A DNA stretch of 64,000 nt, taken from positions 124,001 to 188,000 of the forward strand of contig NZ_FNGP01000005.1 in the NCBI RefSeq assembly GCF_900103275.1. Reading direction: 5' to 3'. Position 1 is the first letter of the stretch. Each line of letters begins with the position of its first letter. The translations under genes and the position numbers were made by a program. This document shows, in pieces, positions 41,931 to 49,645 of the stretch. This stretch comes from Tessaracoccus oleiagri. Its GTDB lineage: Bacteria > Actinomycetota > Actinomycetes > Propionibacteriales > Propionibacteriaceae. Below the pieces are notes generated by a model. It searched no databases. It worked only from the letters and a program-made list of their open reading frames with translations, and had not been told where the DNA came from.

Positions 41931-42545
41931 TCAGGGCTTCACAGCGGTGGCCAGGAAGAGCCCGAACGCCCGGCCCTCCTTCTGCACTTCACCCGCCTCG
42001 GCGAAGCGCACGTTCTCGAACCCCGCTGCCAGCAAGTCGGATTGCAGTTGCGCGCGATCGAAGCCGTTGTGTCCGTCGAAGTCGTGCACGTGCTCGTGGA
42101 AGGAGCCGTCCTCCTGGTCGAGGTCGGCGATCGCAACGTGGCCGCCTCTCTCAAGTAGCTCATGGAACCCCGCGAGCACCCGGGGCAGGTCCTTGATGTG
42201 GTGCAGTACGAGACTGCTGACGATCACGTCGAAGCGCTCCCGGGGCACGTCGTCGGAGGTGAGGTCGAGATCCCAGATGCGGGCGGTCGACGGCAGTACC
42301 CCGGCGCCGATCTTCTTGGCCATCGCCTCGCGCATCCCGGCGGACGAGTCCGCCAGGGTGATCGTGCCGACGGTGTCCGCCAGCGCCTGCGCCACGAGCC
42401 CGGTCCCCGCGCCGTACTCGAGGAGGCGTTCGTCGCCCCGCAGCGGGACGGCGCCGACCAGCGCCTCGGCCACGGTGCGCGCACGGTCGACCTTGGACTG
42501 GTCCTCGTCCCACGTGGCGGCCTGCTCGTCGAAGTGATTGTGCAT
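41931..42545 (-). CDS. Class I SAM-dependent methyltransferase
   Basis: Methyltransferase of 204 aa. Motif I is LLEYGAGTGLVAQALADTVG, the acidic residue closing strand 2 is in ITLADSSAGM, and motif IV-like VIVSSLVLHHIKDLPRVLAGFHELLERGGHVAIADL follows. The short length and the HNHFDEQAATWDED start are typical of small-molecule methyltransferases. A C-terminal segment (GFDRAQLQSDLLAAGFENVRFAEAGEV) closes the fold. The substrate is unknown. It lies between the AAA ATPase and the secreted repeat protein on the same strand. Confidence 0.83.
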   Translation of the reverse strand: MHNHFDEQAATWDEDQSKVDRARTVAEALVGAVPLRGDERLLEYGAGTGLVAQALADTVGTITLADSSAGMREAMAKKIGAGVLPSTARIWDLDLTSDDVPRERFDVIVSSLVLHHIKDLPRVLAGFHELLERGGHVAIADLDQEDGSFHEHVHDFDGHNGFDRAQLQSDLLAAGFENVRFAEAGEVQKEGRAFGLFLATAVKP

Positions 42546-42568
42546 GCGGAAATCCTAGGTGCTCGCCC

Positions 42569-43894
42569 CTACAACGTGGACGCGACGAGCTCCGCCACAG
42601 TCGAGTAGGTCTTGACTCCCCCGACGAGCCGATACGCGCGTGCCTGCAGGACATACACGGTCGAGGGCGCCAGGCCCGAGAACTTGTAGCCGGCATAGTT
42701 GCGGTCGCAGACGCTCGTGAAGCCCCCTGCGTCCACCCAGGCACCACCGCTGCTGAACTCGTAGCCGATGTCGGGTTGGCACACCCCACCGGACTCCGGC
42801 GACCGGAACAGCTTCACGCTGATCGTCGAGGACGTGCGGTTCGTGGGTCCCGTCAGACCGGGTGCCGAGATGCCGCTCGGCTCGACGGTCGGGGTCGGGC
42901 TCGGCTCGACGGTCGGGGTCGGGCTCGGCTCGATCGTCGGAGTCGGGCTCGGCTCGATCGTCGGAGTCGGGCTCGGGCTGGGCGTCGGCGAGGGCGCCGG
43001 ATCGCCGGACGTGGACGCTACGAGCTGGGCTTCCGGCGAATAGGTCTTCACTCCCTCGGCCAGTCGGTAGGCGCGCGCCCGGAGCGTGTAGGAGGTGCCG
43101 GACGCCAGGCCGGAGAACTTGTAACCGGCGTAGTTCCGATCACACACGCTGCTGAAGCCGCCAACGTCGGACCACGCACCGCCGCTGCTGAACTCGTAGC
43201 CGATGTCCGGCCGACACACGCCACCCGACTCGGGCGAGCGGTACAGCTTCACGCTGATCGACGAGGTGGTCAGGTTCGTCGGACCGGTCAGCGATAGTGC
43301 CGAGATGCCTTGCGGGTTCGTCGTCGGCTCGGGTGTCGGGGTCGGGGTCGGTGACGCGGTCGGCGTCGGTGACGGCGAGGGCGAGGGCGACGGAGTCGGT
43401 GACGGACTGGGAGACGGCGCAGGATCGCCCAGCGTCGTGCCGGTGACGCTCGATGCCGGGGAGAAATCGGTCTTGGCCCCGTCGACGATCCGGTACGCGC
43501 GCACGCTCAATGTGTAGGTGGTGCCGGGAGCGAGGCCGGAGAACTTGAACCCTGGATCGGGGTCGTCGCAGGGGGCGTTTGGGAACCCGCCGTGGTCGTA
43601 CCAGTCGGCATAGGCGCCGCCCTTGAACTCGTAACCGATGTCCGGCTGGCACACGCCCATCGACTCGGCGACGCGGTCGATCACGACGCTGATCGTCGTG
43701 CTGGTGCGGTTCACGGGACCGCGGATCGGCGGCGCCGACAACGCGTCGGCATGCGCGGACGGGGCGAACTGGACGCCGGCCGCCACCACCAGCGCGACGA
43801 CCACGAGCCAGACGGTGGACCGAAGCCTCCCAACGATTCTCCCCGCACGGATCCGTCTCTCGACGCGCACACGCAGACCACCCGAGCCGTCCAT
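42569..43894 (-). CDS. Secreted protein with three cysteine-bearing Fn3-like modules
   Basis: Exported protein of 441 aa. The signal region is VWLVVVALVVAAGVQFAPSAHA preceded by an unusually long basic N-terminus. Three modules of about 90-100 residues each follow, beginning GPVNRTSTTISVVIDR, GPTNLTTSSISVKLYR and GPTNRTSSTISVKLFR, each with a CxPDIGYEF strand, a second cysteine about 20-25 residues later, and YKFSGLAxxTxYxLxARAYRL. The pattern suggests fibronectin-III-like sandwiches with one disulfide each. Pro/Ser/Thr-rich linkers join the modules; the second contains four 8-residue repeats. No wall-sorting signal is present. It may be an adhesin or carbohydrate-binding surface protein, but the role is unknown. 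Confidence 0.72.
   Translation of the reverse strand: MDGSGGLRVRVERRIRAGRIVGRLRSTVWLVVVALVVAAGVQFAPSAHADALSAPPIRGPVNRTSTTISVVIDRVAESMGVCQPDIGYEFKGGAYADWYDHGGFPNAPCDDPDPGFKFSGLAPGTTYTLSVRAYRIVDGAKTDFSPASSVTGTTLGDPAPSPSPSPTPSPSPSPSPTPTASPTPTPTPEPTTNPQGISALSLTGPTNLTTSSISVKLYRSPESGGVCRPDIGYEFSSGGAWSDVGGFSSVCDRNYAGYKFSGLASGTSYTLRARAYRLAEGVKTYSPEAQLVASTSGDPAPSPTPSPSPTPTIEPSPTPTIEPSPTPTVEPSPTPTVEPSGISAPGLTGPTNRTSSTISVKLFRSPESGGVCQPDIGYEFSSGGAWVDAGGFTSVCDRNYAGYKFSGLAPSTVYVLQARAYRLVGGVKTYSTVAELVASTL
42876..42971. repeat. Four 24-bp tandem repeats in a coding linker
   Basis: Four consecutive 24-bp units: two identical copies (42876-42923) and two identical variants (42924-42971) differing from the first pair at two positions. 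They encode PSPTPTIE or PSPTPTVE in the linker before the third module of the secreted protein. Copy number is likely to vary between strains. Confidence 0.85.
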
Positions 43895-43996
43895 GGGTCC
43901 CCCGTCCCTCTGGCCAAGTAGCTCAGGTCTATACCCGGCCACTCCCCCTGTCAATAGCGCCTGCATGACGGCCGTCCCTCGTGTTACACCGGATTC

Positions 43997-44461
43997 ATGG
44001 AGATCCGTCCCTACGTAGCCGCTGACGTGGCACCCACCCTGGCCGTGTTCCTGGAAGCTGTCACCGTGACCGCTGCCGCCGACTACTCCCCCGCGCAGGT
44101 CGAGGCGTGGGCACGGCGCGACGACCGGGACGTGGACACCTGGCACGCGGCGAGGGTCGCCACGCACACCTACGTCGCGGAGTACGACGGTGCCGTGGCC
44201 GGGTTCGCGGACATCGACGGCGCCGGGCACATCGGGATGCTGTACGTCGCCCCCGCTTACGGTCGGCGCGGGGTGGCGACCGCGCTGCTCCACCGCCTGC
44301 TGCGGGACGCCGCCGCAGCGGGCGTGGACGAGGTGACCACCGAGGCCAGCCTCACTGCGCGACCCTTCTTCGAGCGCCACGGATTCCTTGTGACGGCCCG
44401 GCAGCGCGTCCGAGCCGGCGACGTGGAGCTCGTCAACTTCCGTATGACACTCCGGCCCTGA
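43997..44461 (+). CDS. GNAT family N-acetyltransferase
   Basis: Acetyltransferase of 154 aa. The acetyl-CoA site is visible as IGMLYVAPAYGRRGVATALLHRLLRDA (the R/Q-x-x-G-x-A/G loop is RRGVA), preceded by GFADIDGAGH and followed by TTEASLTARPFFERHGF. The order matches the YafP/ElaA-like subgroup of small GNATs. The acceptor is unknown. The gene stands alone, divergent from the secreted repeat protein and convergent with the zinc-ribbon membrane protein, with three bases between the stops. Confidence 0.85.
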   Translation: MEIRPYVAADVAPTLAVFLEAVTVTAAADYSPAQVEAWARRDDRDVDTWHAARVATHTYVAEYDGAVAGFADIDGAGHIGMLYVAPAYGRRGVATALLHRLLRDAAAAGVDEVTTEASLTARPFFERHGFLVTARQRVRAGDVELVNFRMTLRP

Positions 44462-44464
44462 GCC

Positions 44465-45136
44465 TCAGATGTGCAGCCGACGATGCAGCGCGGCACCGAG
44501 CTGGCGCGGCCTGATGGCGACCATCAACACGAGGACGAGCACGCTGAACCCGACGCAGACCAGCGCGGGCACCGGAGTGACCACCCAGCCGAACAGGACG
44601 AACAGGCCCGGCGCCAGGCCGAACAGGGCGACGAGCACCGCCTTGGCGAGGTGCTCCGTCGGGTCCTGCCGGATGATCCAGACCACGACGCCAAGGGCGA
44701 GGTTGGCCGTCGTGCAGATGGCGGGGATGACCCAGGTCGTGGCCCAGTAGGCCGGCCCGTCGATCGCGTTCCATGCCACCGCGGCCAGCGACAGCAGGAC
44801 CACGAGCCAGCCGACGAGGCTGCCGACGTTGCGACGCCGCTGCACGGCCGCGACCACCACGAGCCAGACCACCGCCACCGACAGCCACACGGTCCTCACG
44901 GGGGCGACGAGGTCGGGCACGAGGGACTGCGCCGCGAACGACGCCACGACGACCAGCACGGACAGCGCGACGACCGCCGCCCACAGCTGCCGGCGGTCGA
45001 ACCGCAGGGGCACCGGCGGGAAGACCTCGGGCGTCCCCGTCGCCTCGTCCGGGCCGGCCTCGAGCCGCACCCGGCAGAGCGGACACTGCGTCCACTCCCC
45101 CGCTATCGAACCGCCGCAGGAGGCGCAACGCCTCAT
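44465..45136 (-). CDS. Zinc-ribbon membrane protein (DUF6320-like)
   Basis: Protein of 223 aa with an N-terminal zinc ribbon MRRCASCGGSIAGEWTQCPLC (two CxxC pairs), a hydrophilic linker, and six hydrophobic helices from about residue 50 to 205. It looks like the DUF6320 type that accompanies condensation-domain-like acyltransferases in some Gram-positive genomes; this name is from memory and not verified. The ATG at 45136 overlaps the stop of the acyltransferase by four bases, so the two proteins are made together and may form a membrane complex. Confidence 0.7.
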   Translation of the reverse strand: MRRCASCGGSIAGEWTQCPLCRVRLEAGPDEATGTPEVFPPVPLRFDRRQLWAAVVALSVLVVVASFAAQSLVPDLVAPVRTVWLSVAVVWLVVVAAVQRRRNVGSLVGWLVVLLSLAAVAWNAIDGPAYWATTWVIPAICTTANLALGVVVWIIRQDPTEHLAKAVLVALFGLAPGLFVLFGWVVTPVPALVCVGFSVLVLVLMVAIRPRQLGAALHRRLHI

Positions 45137-46551
45137 CGTCCAGCCTCCCCTCGGCCGGCTCTTGGTCCGGCCACTTCGGCCAGTTCCCCGGCGGTCACGC
45201 GGCTCGCATTGACCTCGACGGGGACCCCGGCGCCGGTGAGGTGGCGGACGAAGGCCGCCTGGTAGTCGGTCTCCACGAAGGGCGCAGTGAACGAGACCGT
45301 GAGGAGGTCCCCGTGGCTGACCGCCCCGAACTGGGGGCGGACCGCGGCCACCTGCAGGTAGAGCCGGCCGACGTGCACCGCCACCGGCTCGGGCAGGGCG
45401 ACCCTGCCGAGATTGGAGATCGCGAGCGTGATCCCCTGATTGCCCCACGAGTTCACCGTCGCCAGGATCAGGTCCTTCAGCGGCCGCGGGACCACGCGGA
45501 GCGCCGGGTTGCGCTCGAACCGCACGAGCCGGCGGATCTTGCGCGCCAGCCCGTCCTTGGTGAGCACCTGCTTGAACTGGCGATCGAGCTCGCGGCAGAC
45601 CGCCGACACCGAGTCCTCCTCCTCGTCGCCGGTGTAGGTGTGCGCGAGCATGGTGGTGGCGAAGAAGTTGCGCCCCGATTCGGTCGGGAAGAACTGCCGG
45701 AGGTTGACCGGCACCGAGCACGTGATCGTCCGTGTCGTCCCCGCCGGCAGCCGGGTCGCGCGGATCGCCTCGAAGAACACGGCCAGCAGGTAGATGGTGA
45801 GGGAGACCCCCTCCGTCCGCGCCAGCGCCAGCACCGGTTTCACGGGCATCGTGAGCTCGACGACCCGCGTGCGCAGGTCCGGGGTGTGGGTGCCGCGGAT
45901 GCGGAGGACGTCGCGCCGCCGGTGACGCCGTCTCCGCTGCTCCCGTCCGGCCGGAGCCTCGGCCTCGGGGGGCAGCTCCGTGGTCCGCGACTCGACGGCG
46001 GCCGTGGCGTCCTCCTCGAACGGCACCGAGCCCGAGCCGCTCCGGAACCAGTGCGTGAAGGCGTCGACGGTGAACCCCTGTTTCACGTCGCTGGCGGCGG
46101 CGCGGAACTCGTCGACGTGCCGGAGCCCGACGTACTCGGTGAGCAGGTCCTCGAAGAACCACAACGCCCCCGTCCCGTCGGTGAGCGCGTGGAAGACCTC
46201 GAGCGACACCCGCCGACCCCGGTACAGCACGCGGAAGAGCAGTTCGTGGCGCTCGTGGTGGTAGAGGTGCTGGACCGGCGGGCCCTGTTCCTCGGCGACG
46301 ACCGGCCGCAGTTCGGACTGCTGCAGGTAGTACCAGAACACTCCCTGCCTGAGCACCGCCTGGAACAGCGGGTACTGGGCGAATACGCGGTCGAGCGCCT
46401 CCTGCAGCGTCGCCGGGTCCACCTCCTCGTCGAGCTCGGCGGCGAGGCGGAAGACCTTGCTGTCCACGTCGCTGCGGGCCGCGAGGAAGATGTTGGCGGC
46501 GTTGTCGAGTCTGACCCAGGGCCGACGTGCCGCCGCAGCCCCCAGCCTCAT
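45133..46551 (-). CDS. Condensation-domain-like acyltransferase
   Basis: Protein of 472 aa resembling the superfamily of NRPS condensation domains, PapA and wax-ester/alcohol acyltransferases. The catalytic HxxxD motif is present as VFHALTDGTGALWF (H121, D125). Other supporting parts: RLDNAANIFLAARSDVDSKVFRLAAELDEEV at the start and a C-terminal VNSWGNQGITLAISNLGRVALP corresponding to the floor loop. A basic, low-complexity insertion (REQRRRRHRRRD) separates the halves. It probably transfers an acyl group to a hydroxyl acceptor. It overlaps both operon neighbours by four bases. Confidence 0.75.
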   Translation of the reverse strand: MRLGAAAARRPWVRLDNAANIFLAARSDVDSKVFRLAAELDEEVDPATLQEALDRVFAQYPLFQAVLRQGVFWYYLQQSELRPVVAEEQGPPVQHLYHHERHELLFRVLYRGRRVSLEVFHALTDGTGALWFFEDLLTEYVGLRHVDEFRAAASDVKQGFTVDAFTHWFRSGSGSVPFEEDATAAVESRTTELPPEAEAPAGREQRRRRHRRRDVLRIRGTHTPDLRTRVVELTMPVKPVLALARTEGVSLTIYLLAVFFEAIRATRLPAGTTRTITCSVPVNLRQFFPTESGRNFFATTMLAHTYTGDEEEDSVSAVCRELDRQFKQVLTKDGLARKIRRLVRFERNPALRVVPRPLKDLILATVNSWGNQGITLAISNLGRVALPEPVAVHVGRLYLQVAAVRPQFGAVSHGDLLTVSFTAPFVETDYQAAFVRHLTGAGVPVEVNASRVTAGELAEVAGPRAGRGEAGR

Positions 46552-47552
46552 CGCCGAGTGCCTGCCGACGGGCTGCCGAGCTCCCGGGTCTGCGTCATGC
46601 CGCCGTCGAGGAAGTCGTTGATCACGTCGTACGCGGTCCCGACATGGCGGGAGATCCGCGGCAGCGCGATGAAGCCGTGGAGCGCCCCGTCGACGCGCTC
46701 GACCCGGACGGGGGTGCCGGCGGCCCGGAGTGCCGCGCCGAAGGCCTCGCCCTCGTCGCGGAGGAGGTCGTACTCCGCCGTGAGGATGAGCGTGCGCGGC
46801 AACCCGGACAGGTCGTCGGCGAGCAGCGGCGAGACGAGCGGCGACGACCGCAGCTCCGGGTCCGGCTGGTACATCGCGACGTAGTCGCTCACCTCCGCAG
46901 CCGTCAACCGCAGACCGGTGCCGTACTCGGCCACGGACGGGAACGGCGAGGTCCGCGGGTCGTGGTCCCACTGCGTGACCGGGTAGAGCAGGATCTGGGC
47001 CGCCGGCAGCGCACTCCCCCGCGCCCGCAGCGCCAACGTGACGGCCGCGGCGAGGTTCCCGCCCGCCGAGTCGCCGATCAGCGTGATGTCCTCCGGCCCG
47101 TCGACCTCGGCGAGCTCCGGGTGGCCGAGGATCGTCTCCGCCACCTCGAGGCAGTCCTCCAGGCCCGCCGGGTACGGGTGTTCGGGCGCGAGGCGGTAGT
47201 CGACCGAGCACACGACCTGGCCGGTCAGGTCGGCCATGGTGCGGCAGGTTCCCGCGTACGTGTCGATGTCGCCGATGGTCCAACCCCCGCCGTGGAAGAA
47301 CAGCAGCACGCCCTTGCGGCTGGCGGTCCGCGGCAGGAAGATGCGCAACGGGATCTGGTGCCCGCCGTGCGCGGTGACCGACTGGTCGAAGATCCGCTCC
47401 GGATCCCGGGGCACCCAGGACAGCGCCCGCTGGGCGCGACGGACCTTCTCGTAGTCCTCCCGCATGTTGATCCGGGGCGCGGCGAAGAGGCCCAGGATCG
47501 CCCGCATCAGCGGGTTCACGGGCGGGTGCGCCTCACGTGCCGTTGCTCCCAT
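46548..47552 (-). CDS. HSL-family alpha/beta hydrolase (esterase/lipase)
   Basis: Esterase of 334 aa in the hormone-sensitive lipase family. The oxyanion-hole motif HGGGW, the nucleophile elbow GDSAGGNLAAA and the distal acid and base (EYDLLRDEG and DGALHGF) are all present, as is VDYRLAPEHPYPAGLEDCL. It should cleave or transfer short to medium acyl esters. No signal peptide is seen. It is the first gene of a three-gene operon with the condensation-type acyltransferase and a zinc-ribbon membrane protein, all joined by 4-bp overlaps. Confidence 0.88.
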   Translation of the reverse strand: MGATAREAHPPVNPLMRAILGLFAAPRINMREDYEKVRRAQRALSWVPRDPERIFDQSVTAHGGHQIPLRIFLPRTASRKGVLLFFHGGGWTIGDIDTYAGTCRTMADLTGQVVCSVDYRLAPEHPYPAGLEDCLEVAETILGHPELAEVDGPEDITLIGDSAGGNLAAAVTLALRARGSALPAAQILLYPVTQWDHDPRTSPFPSVAEYGTGLRLTAAEVSDYVAMYQPDPELRSSPLVSPLLADDLSGLPRTLILTAEYDLLRDEGEAFGAALRAAGTPVRVERVDGALHGFIALPRISRHVGTAYDVINDFLDGGMTQTRELGSPSAGTRR

Positions 47553-47631
47553 GCCGCAACCTTACGGCCTGGCCGGCGGCGGGAGCGGCACTGCTCGAAG
47601 GCGAACCGCCTCGCATGGTCTGCCGCCCGAC

Positions 47632-47637
47632 TAGGCT
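47632..47637 (+). promoter_or_regulatory. -10 element TAGGCT before the first RPSQAEG protein
   Basis: TAGGCT 48 bp upstream of the ATG at 47686; the leader in between contains GAGAGGA as ribosome binding site. The same hexamer precedes the second twin gene. Confidence 0.45.
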
Positions 47638-47685
47638 GGCCGCCCCGGCGGGCCGCAGGGCCTCCGGTGGACCGAGAGGAGCATC

Positions 47686-47856
47686 ATGACCGAGCACGAG
47701 AACCATCCGGACCCGGACCCGACGCGCCCATCACAGGCCGAGGGGGACGCGCACGAGGGCACCGACTCCGTCCTCGAGCCGGACACCACGTCCGACGATC
47801 CCCAGAGCAACCGGCCGTCCCAGGCCGAGGGCGAGGATCCGGACCGCCCTCAGTAG
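47686..47856 (+). CDS. Tiny acidic protein with duplicated RPSQAEG motif (copy 1)
   Basis: A 56-aa, strongly acidic, proline-rich and probably disordered protein. The motif RPSQAEG occurs twice, at residues 14-20 (after HPDPDPT) and 43-49 (after DPQSN). AGAGGA lies six bases before the ATG. A paralogue follows 89 bp downstream with the same layout. The four motif copies of the pair are spelled with four different codon sets while the peptide stays identical, which argues for protein-level selection. No known domain is recognised. I have a vague memory of similar SQAEGE-type motifs in short actinobacterial proteins but cannot confirm it. Confidence 0.72.
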   Translation: MTEHENHPDPDPTRPSQAEGDAHEGTDSVLEPDTTSDDPQSNRPSQAEGEDPDRPQ

Positions 47857-47894
47857 TTGACCGCGGTTCCTGCGTTTTGGGGCCTCCTGCGAGC

Positions 47895-47930
47895 TAGGCT
47901 TGAACTTCCTGGACCACCGTTGGACGGTGG
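47895..47930 (+). promoter_or_regulatory. Promoter and leader hairpin of the second RPSQAEG gene
   Basis: TAGGCT at 47895-47900 is a -10-like element; the leader then forms a 7-bp hairpin, CCACCGT (47914-47920) with ACGGTGG (47924-47930), ending six bases before AGGAGGT (47936-47942) and the ATG at 47946. The hairpin is close enough to the ribosome binding site to affect translation or mRNA stability. Confidence 0.42.
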
Positions 47931-47945
47931 TGGATAGGAGGTCAG

Positions 47946-48119
47946 ATGACGCAAGGTGCACGAAGTCACCCGGACCCCAACCCGGTCCGCCCGTCGCAGG
48001 CGGAAGGGGAACCGGACGATCTGCCCGACGATGTGTCGGACCGACGGGACGAGGCCTATGACTTCTCCCGTGATCCACACACCAACCGCCCCTCGCAAGC
48101 CGAGGGCGAAGACGACTAG
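47946..48119 (+). CDS. Tiny acidic protein with duplicated RPSQAEG motif (copy 2)
   Basis: A 57-aa acidic protein, paralogous to the one at 47686. RPSQAEG occurs at residues 15-21 (after HPDPNPV) and 48-54 (after DPHTN), and the protein ends EDD. The middle (residues 22-45) is acidic and differs from copy 1. AGGAGGT is placed perfectly before the ATG, the best ribosome binding site of the two. A strong hairpin 48 bp after the stop ends the unit. Localisation is probably cytosolic since no signal or membrane segment exists. The function is unknown. Confidence 0.74.
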   Translation: MTQGARSHPDPNPVRPSQAEGEPDDLPDDVSDRRDEAYDFSRDPHTNRPSQAEGEDD

Positions 48120-48166
48120 GACCTCCACCGGCGCCCGGCGCCCGTGAAGTCCTCCAACCACAACAA

Positions 48167-48199
48167 GTGCGGCCGGTCGCGTCAAGCGACCGGCCGCAC
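48167..48199. terminator. Hairpin terminator shared by convergent small genes
   Basis: Perfect 14-bp stem (48167-48180 with 48186-48199), loop GTCAA, between the second RPSQAEG gene and the acidic small protein on the other strand. It can serve both directions. Confidence 0.78.
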
Positions 48200-48216
48200 C
48201 TCGTGTCTGGGCGAGA

Positions 48217-48432
48217 TCAGTACGAGCGGGGGTTCTCCTGCTCGTCCTTCTCCCAGGTCTTGAAGGACTCCACCTCTTCCTCGGAGACGCGCTCCGACTC
48301 CGGGTCGTGATCGACTTCCGGGTTGGTGCGGTTGGCGTCCTCCTCGGACTTCCTCACGTGCGCGTCCTCGACCTGGCGCGCGTCCACTTCTTCGCCGGCT
48401 CCCGGCGTACGGTTCCAATCCTGGGTACTCAT
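48217..48432 (-). CDS. Small acidic hydrophilic protein
   Basis: A 71-aa protein without hydrophobic segments, beginning MSTQDWNRTPGAGEEVD and very rich in Glu and Asp (for example VSEEEVESFKTWEKDEQE). It is probably disordered or a short helix. I recognise no family. It converges on the RPSQAEG twin genes and shares their terminator; its composition is similar but it has no RPSQAEG motif. The ribosome binding site is weak. Confidence 0.62.
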   Translation of the reverse strand: MSTQDWNRTPGAGEEVDARQVEDAHVRKSEEDANRTNPEVDHDPESERVSEEEVESFKTWEKDEQENPRSY

Positions 48433-48490
48433 GGGCCCAGCTTTGCACGCCGCCCGACCAGCCGCGACGGAAATGCGGCGGGAGGTTCAC

Positions 48491-49645
48491 CTACTCGCAG
48501 CCGATGCCGTCGCCGTCGCGGTCGAGATGCTTCCCGTATCCAGGCTGCCCGGCCAGAACGGGAGCCGCGCCTGCGTCCCGGGCCGCGGTGCAGTTCTTGT
48601 AGTGGACGTCCTCGACGGGCGGCGGCGCGACGGCCTGCACCGGCGCGGGGGCCTCGGTGACGGGCGCGGGCGCGTCGGGTGCGGCAGTCGGTGGCCGCGC
48701 TGTGACAGAGGGCGCGACCACCTTCGCGGGAATCGACTTGGCCGGTGCAGGAGCCGCCGAGGTCGGCACCGCCGACGGGGGCGCAGGAGAGGGCGAGCGG
48801 GATGCGTCGCCGGGCAGCCGCTGGCCGGGGCAGCTCTCGAGCACCCGCGCGATCGCGTCGTGCTCGGGTTGCGTCAGCCAGAGCCGGTACCGGTGCTTCA
48901 CCGCCACCTGCAGGGCGACGTACTCGCAACGGAAGGGCTTGTTGGGCGGCAGCCAAGTGGCGGCGTCCCCGTCGCCCTTCTGCGCGTTGGCGGGGCCGTC
49001 GACGGCGAGCAGGTTGAGGGGGTCGTTCGCGAACAGCGTCCTGGTGCCTTCGTCGAGCTGCTGGGCGCCCTTCTGCCAGGCGTCGGAGAGGGCGACCACG
49101 TGGTCGATCTGGACGGCGTTGGACGTGTCGTTGCCGCGCACGAATCCGATCGTGGCTCCAGTGAACGGGTCCGGGGCGAGGGTGCCGCTCAGCACCACGC
49201 AGCCCCGGGTGCCGGGCTTGAACGTCACGCCGGTGAGGTCGCGGCCCAGGATGTCGTTGCGGGTGTCGCAGCCGTTGCGGTCGGTGTCCGCCCAGCGCTG
49301 GCCGAACATTGCCCGGTCGTACCCGGTCTTCGGCGCGCGCCCCTTGACGGGCAGCTGCGCCAGGACGCCAGCCGCGAGGCGCCCCTCCCCCGCCGAGCCG
49401 TTGGAGGACGGGGAGGCGACCGAAGTCGGCGACGCGGAGGTCGCCGCATCCGATGTCGACTCCTCGCCGTCCGGGGCGGCAGTCACCGTGACGGTGGCCG
49501 TCGCCGTGGCGGTGGCGGTCACGACCTCGGGGCTCGGGGGCGGCGGATGGGCCGCCGGCACCGCGTCCGGTGACGCGCAGGCCGTCAGCGCGATCGCGGC
49601 GGCGGCTGCACCTGCCAGCCACGTGCTTGGCTGCGCTCGTCGCAT
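48491..49645 (-). CDS. Secreted lipoprotein nuclease: HNH/DUF1524 and excalibur domains
   Basis: Lipoprotein of 384 aa. The signal peptide ends in the lipobox LTAC with Cys at residue 23. A threonine/alanine-rich spacer leads to an HNH-type nuclease domain of the DUF1524 (GmrSD C-terminal-like) kind: GYDRAMFGQRWADTDRNGCDTRNDIL, then IDHVVALSDAWQKGAQQL with the catalytic DHVV, and FANDPLNLLAVDGPANAQKGD. After a Pro/Ala-rich linker the C-terminus is an excalibur calcium-binding domain (KNCTAARDAG, then HLDRDGDGIGCE). The start at 49645 has GGAGGGAG five bases upstream. It would be anchored outside the membrane and could degrade external DNA for nutrition or defence. Confidence 0.87.
   Translation of the reverse strand: MRRAQPSTWLAGAAAAAIALTACASPDAVPAAHPPPPSPEVVTATATATATVTVTAAPDGEESTSDAATSASPTSVASPSSNGSAGEGRLAAGVLAQLPVKGRAPKTGYDRAMFGQRWADTDRNGCDTRNDILGRDLTGVTFKPGTRGCVVLSGTLAPDPFTGATIGFVRGNDTSNAVQIDHVVALSDAWQKGAQQLDEGTRTLFANDPLNLLAVDGPANAQKGDGDAATWLPPNKPFRCEYVALQVAVKHRYRLWLTQPEHDAIARVLESCPGQRLPGDASRSPSPAPPSAVPTSAAPAPAKSIPAKVVAPSVTARPPTAAPDAPAPVTEAPAPVQAVAPPPVEDVHYKNCTAARDAGAAPVLAGQPGYGKHLDRDGDGIGCE

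Noticed and set aside
42876-42971. Regular direct repeats as a CRISPR-like array.
   Set aside because: The units are contiguous without spacers, in frame, and encode a P/T/E linker.
46552-47283. An N-terminal extension of the condensation-type acyltransferase.
   Set aside because: The extension lies within the esterase gene in another frame; the ATG at 46551 overlaps the esterase stop, the usual coupling pattern.
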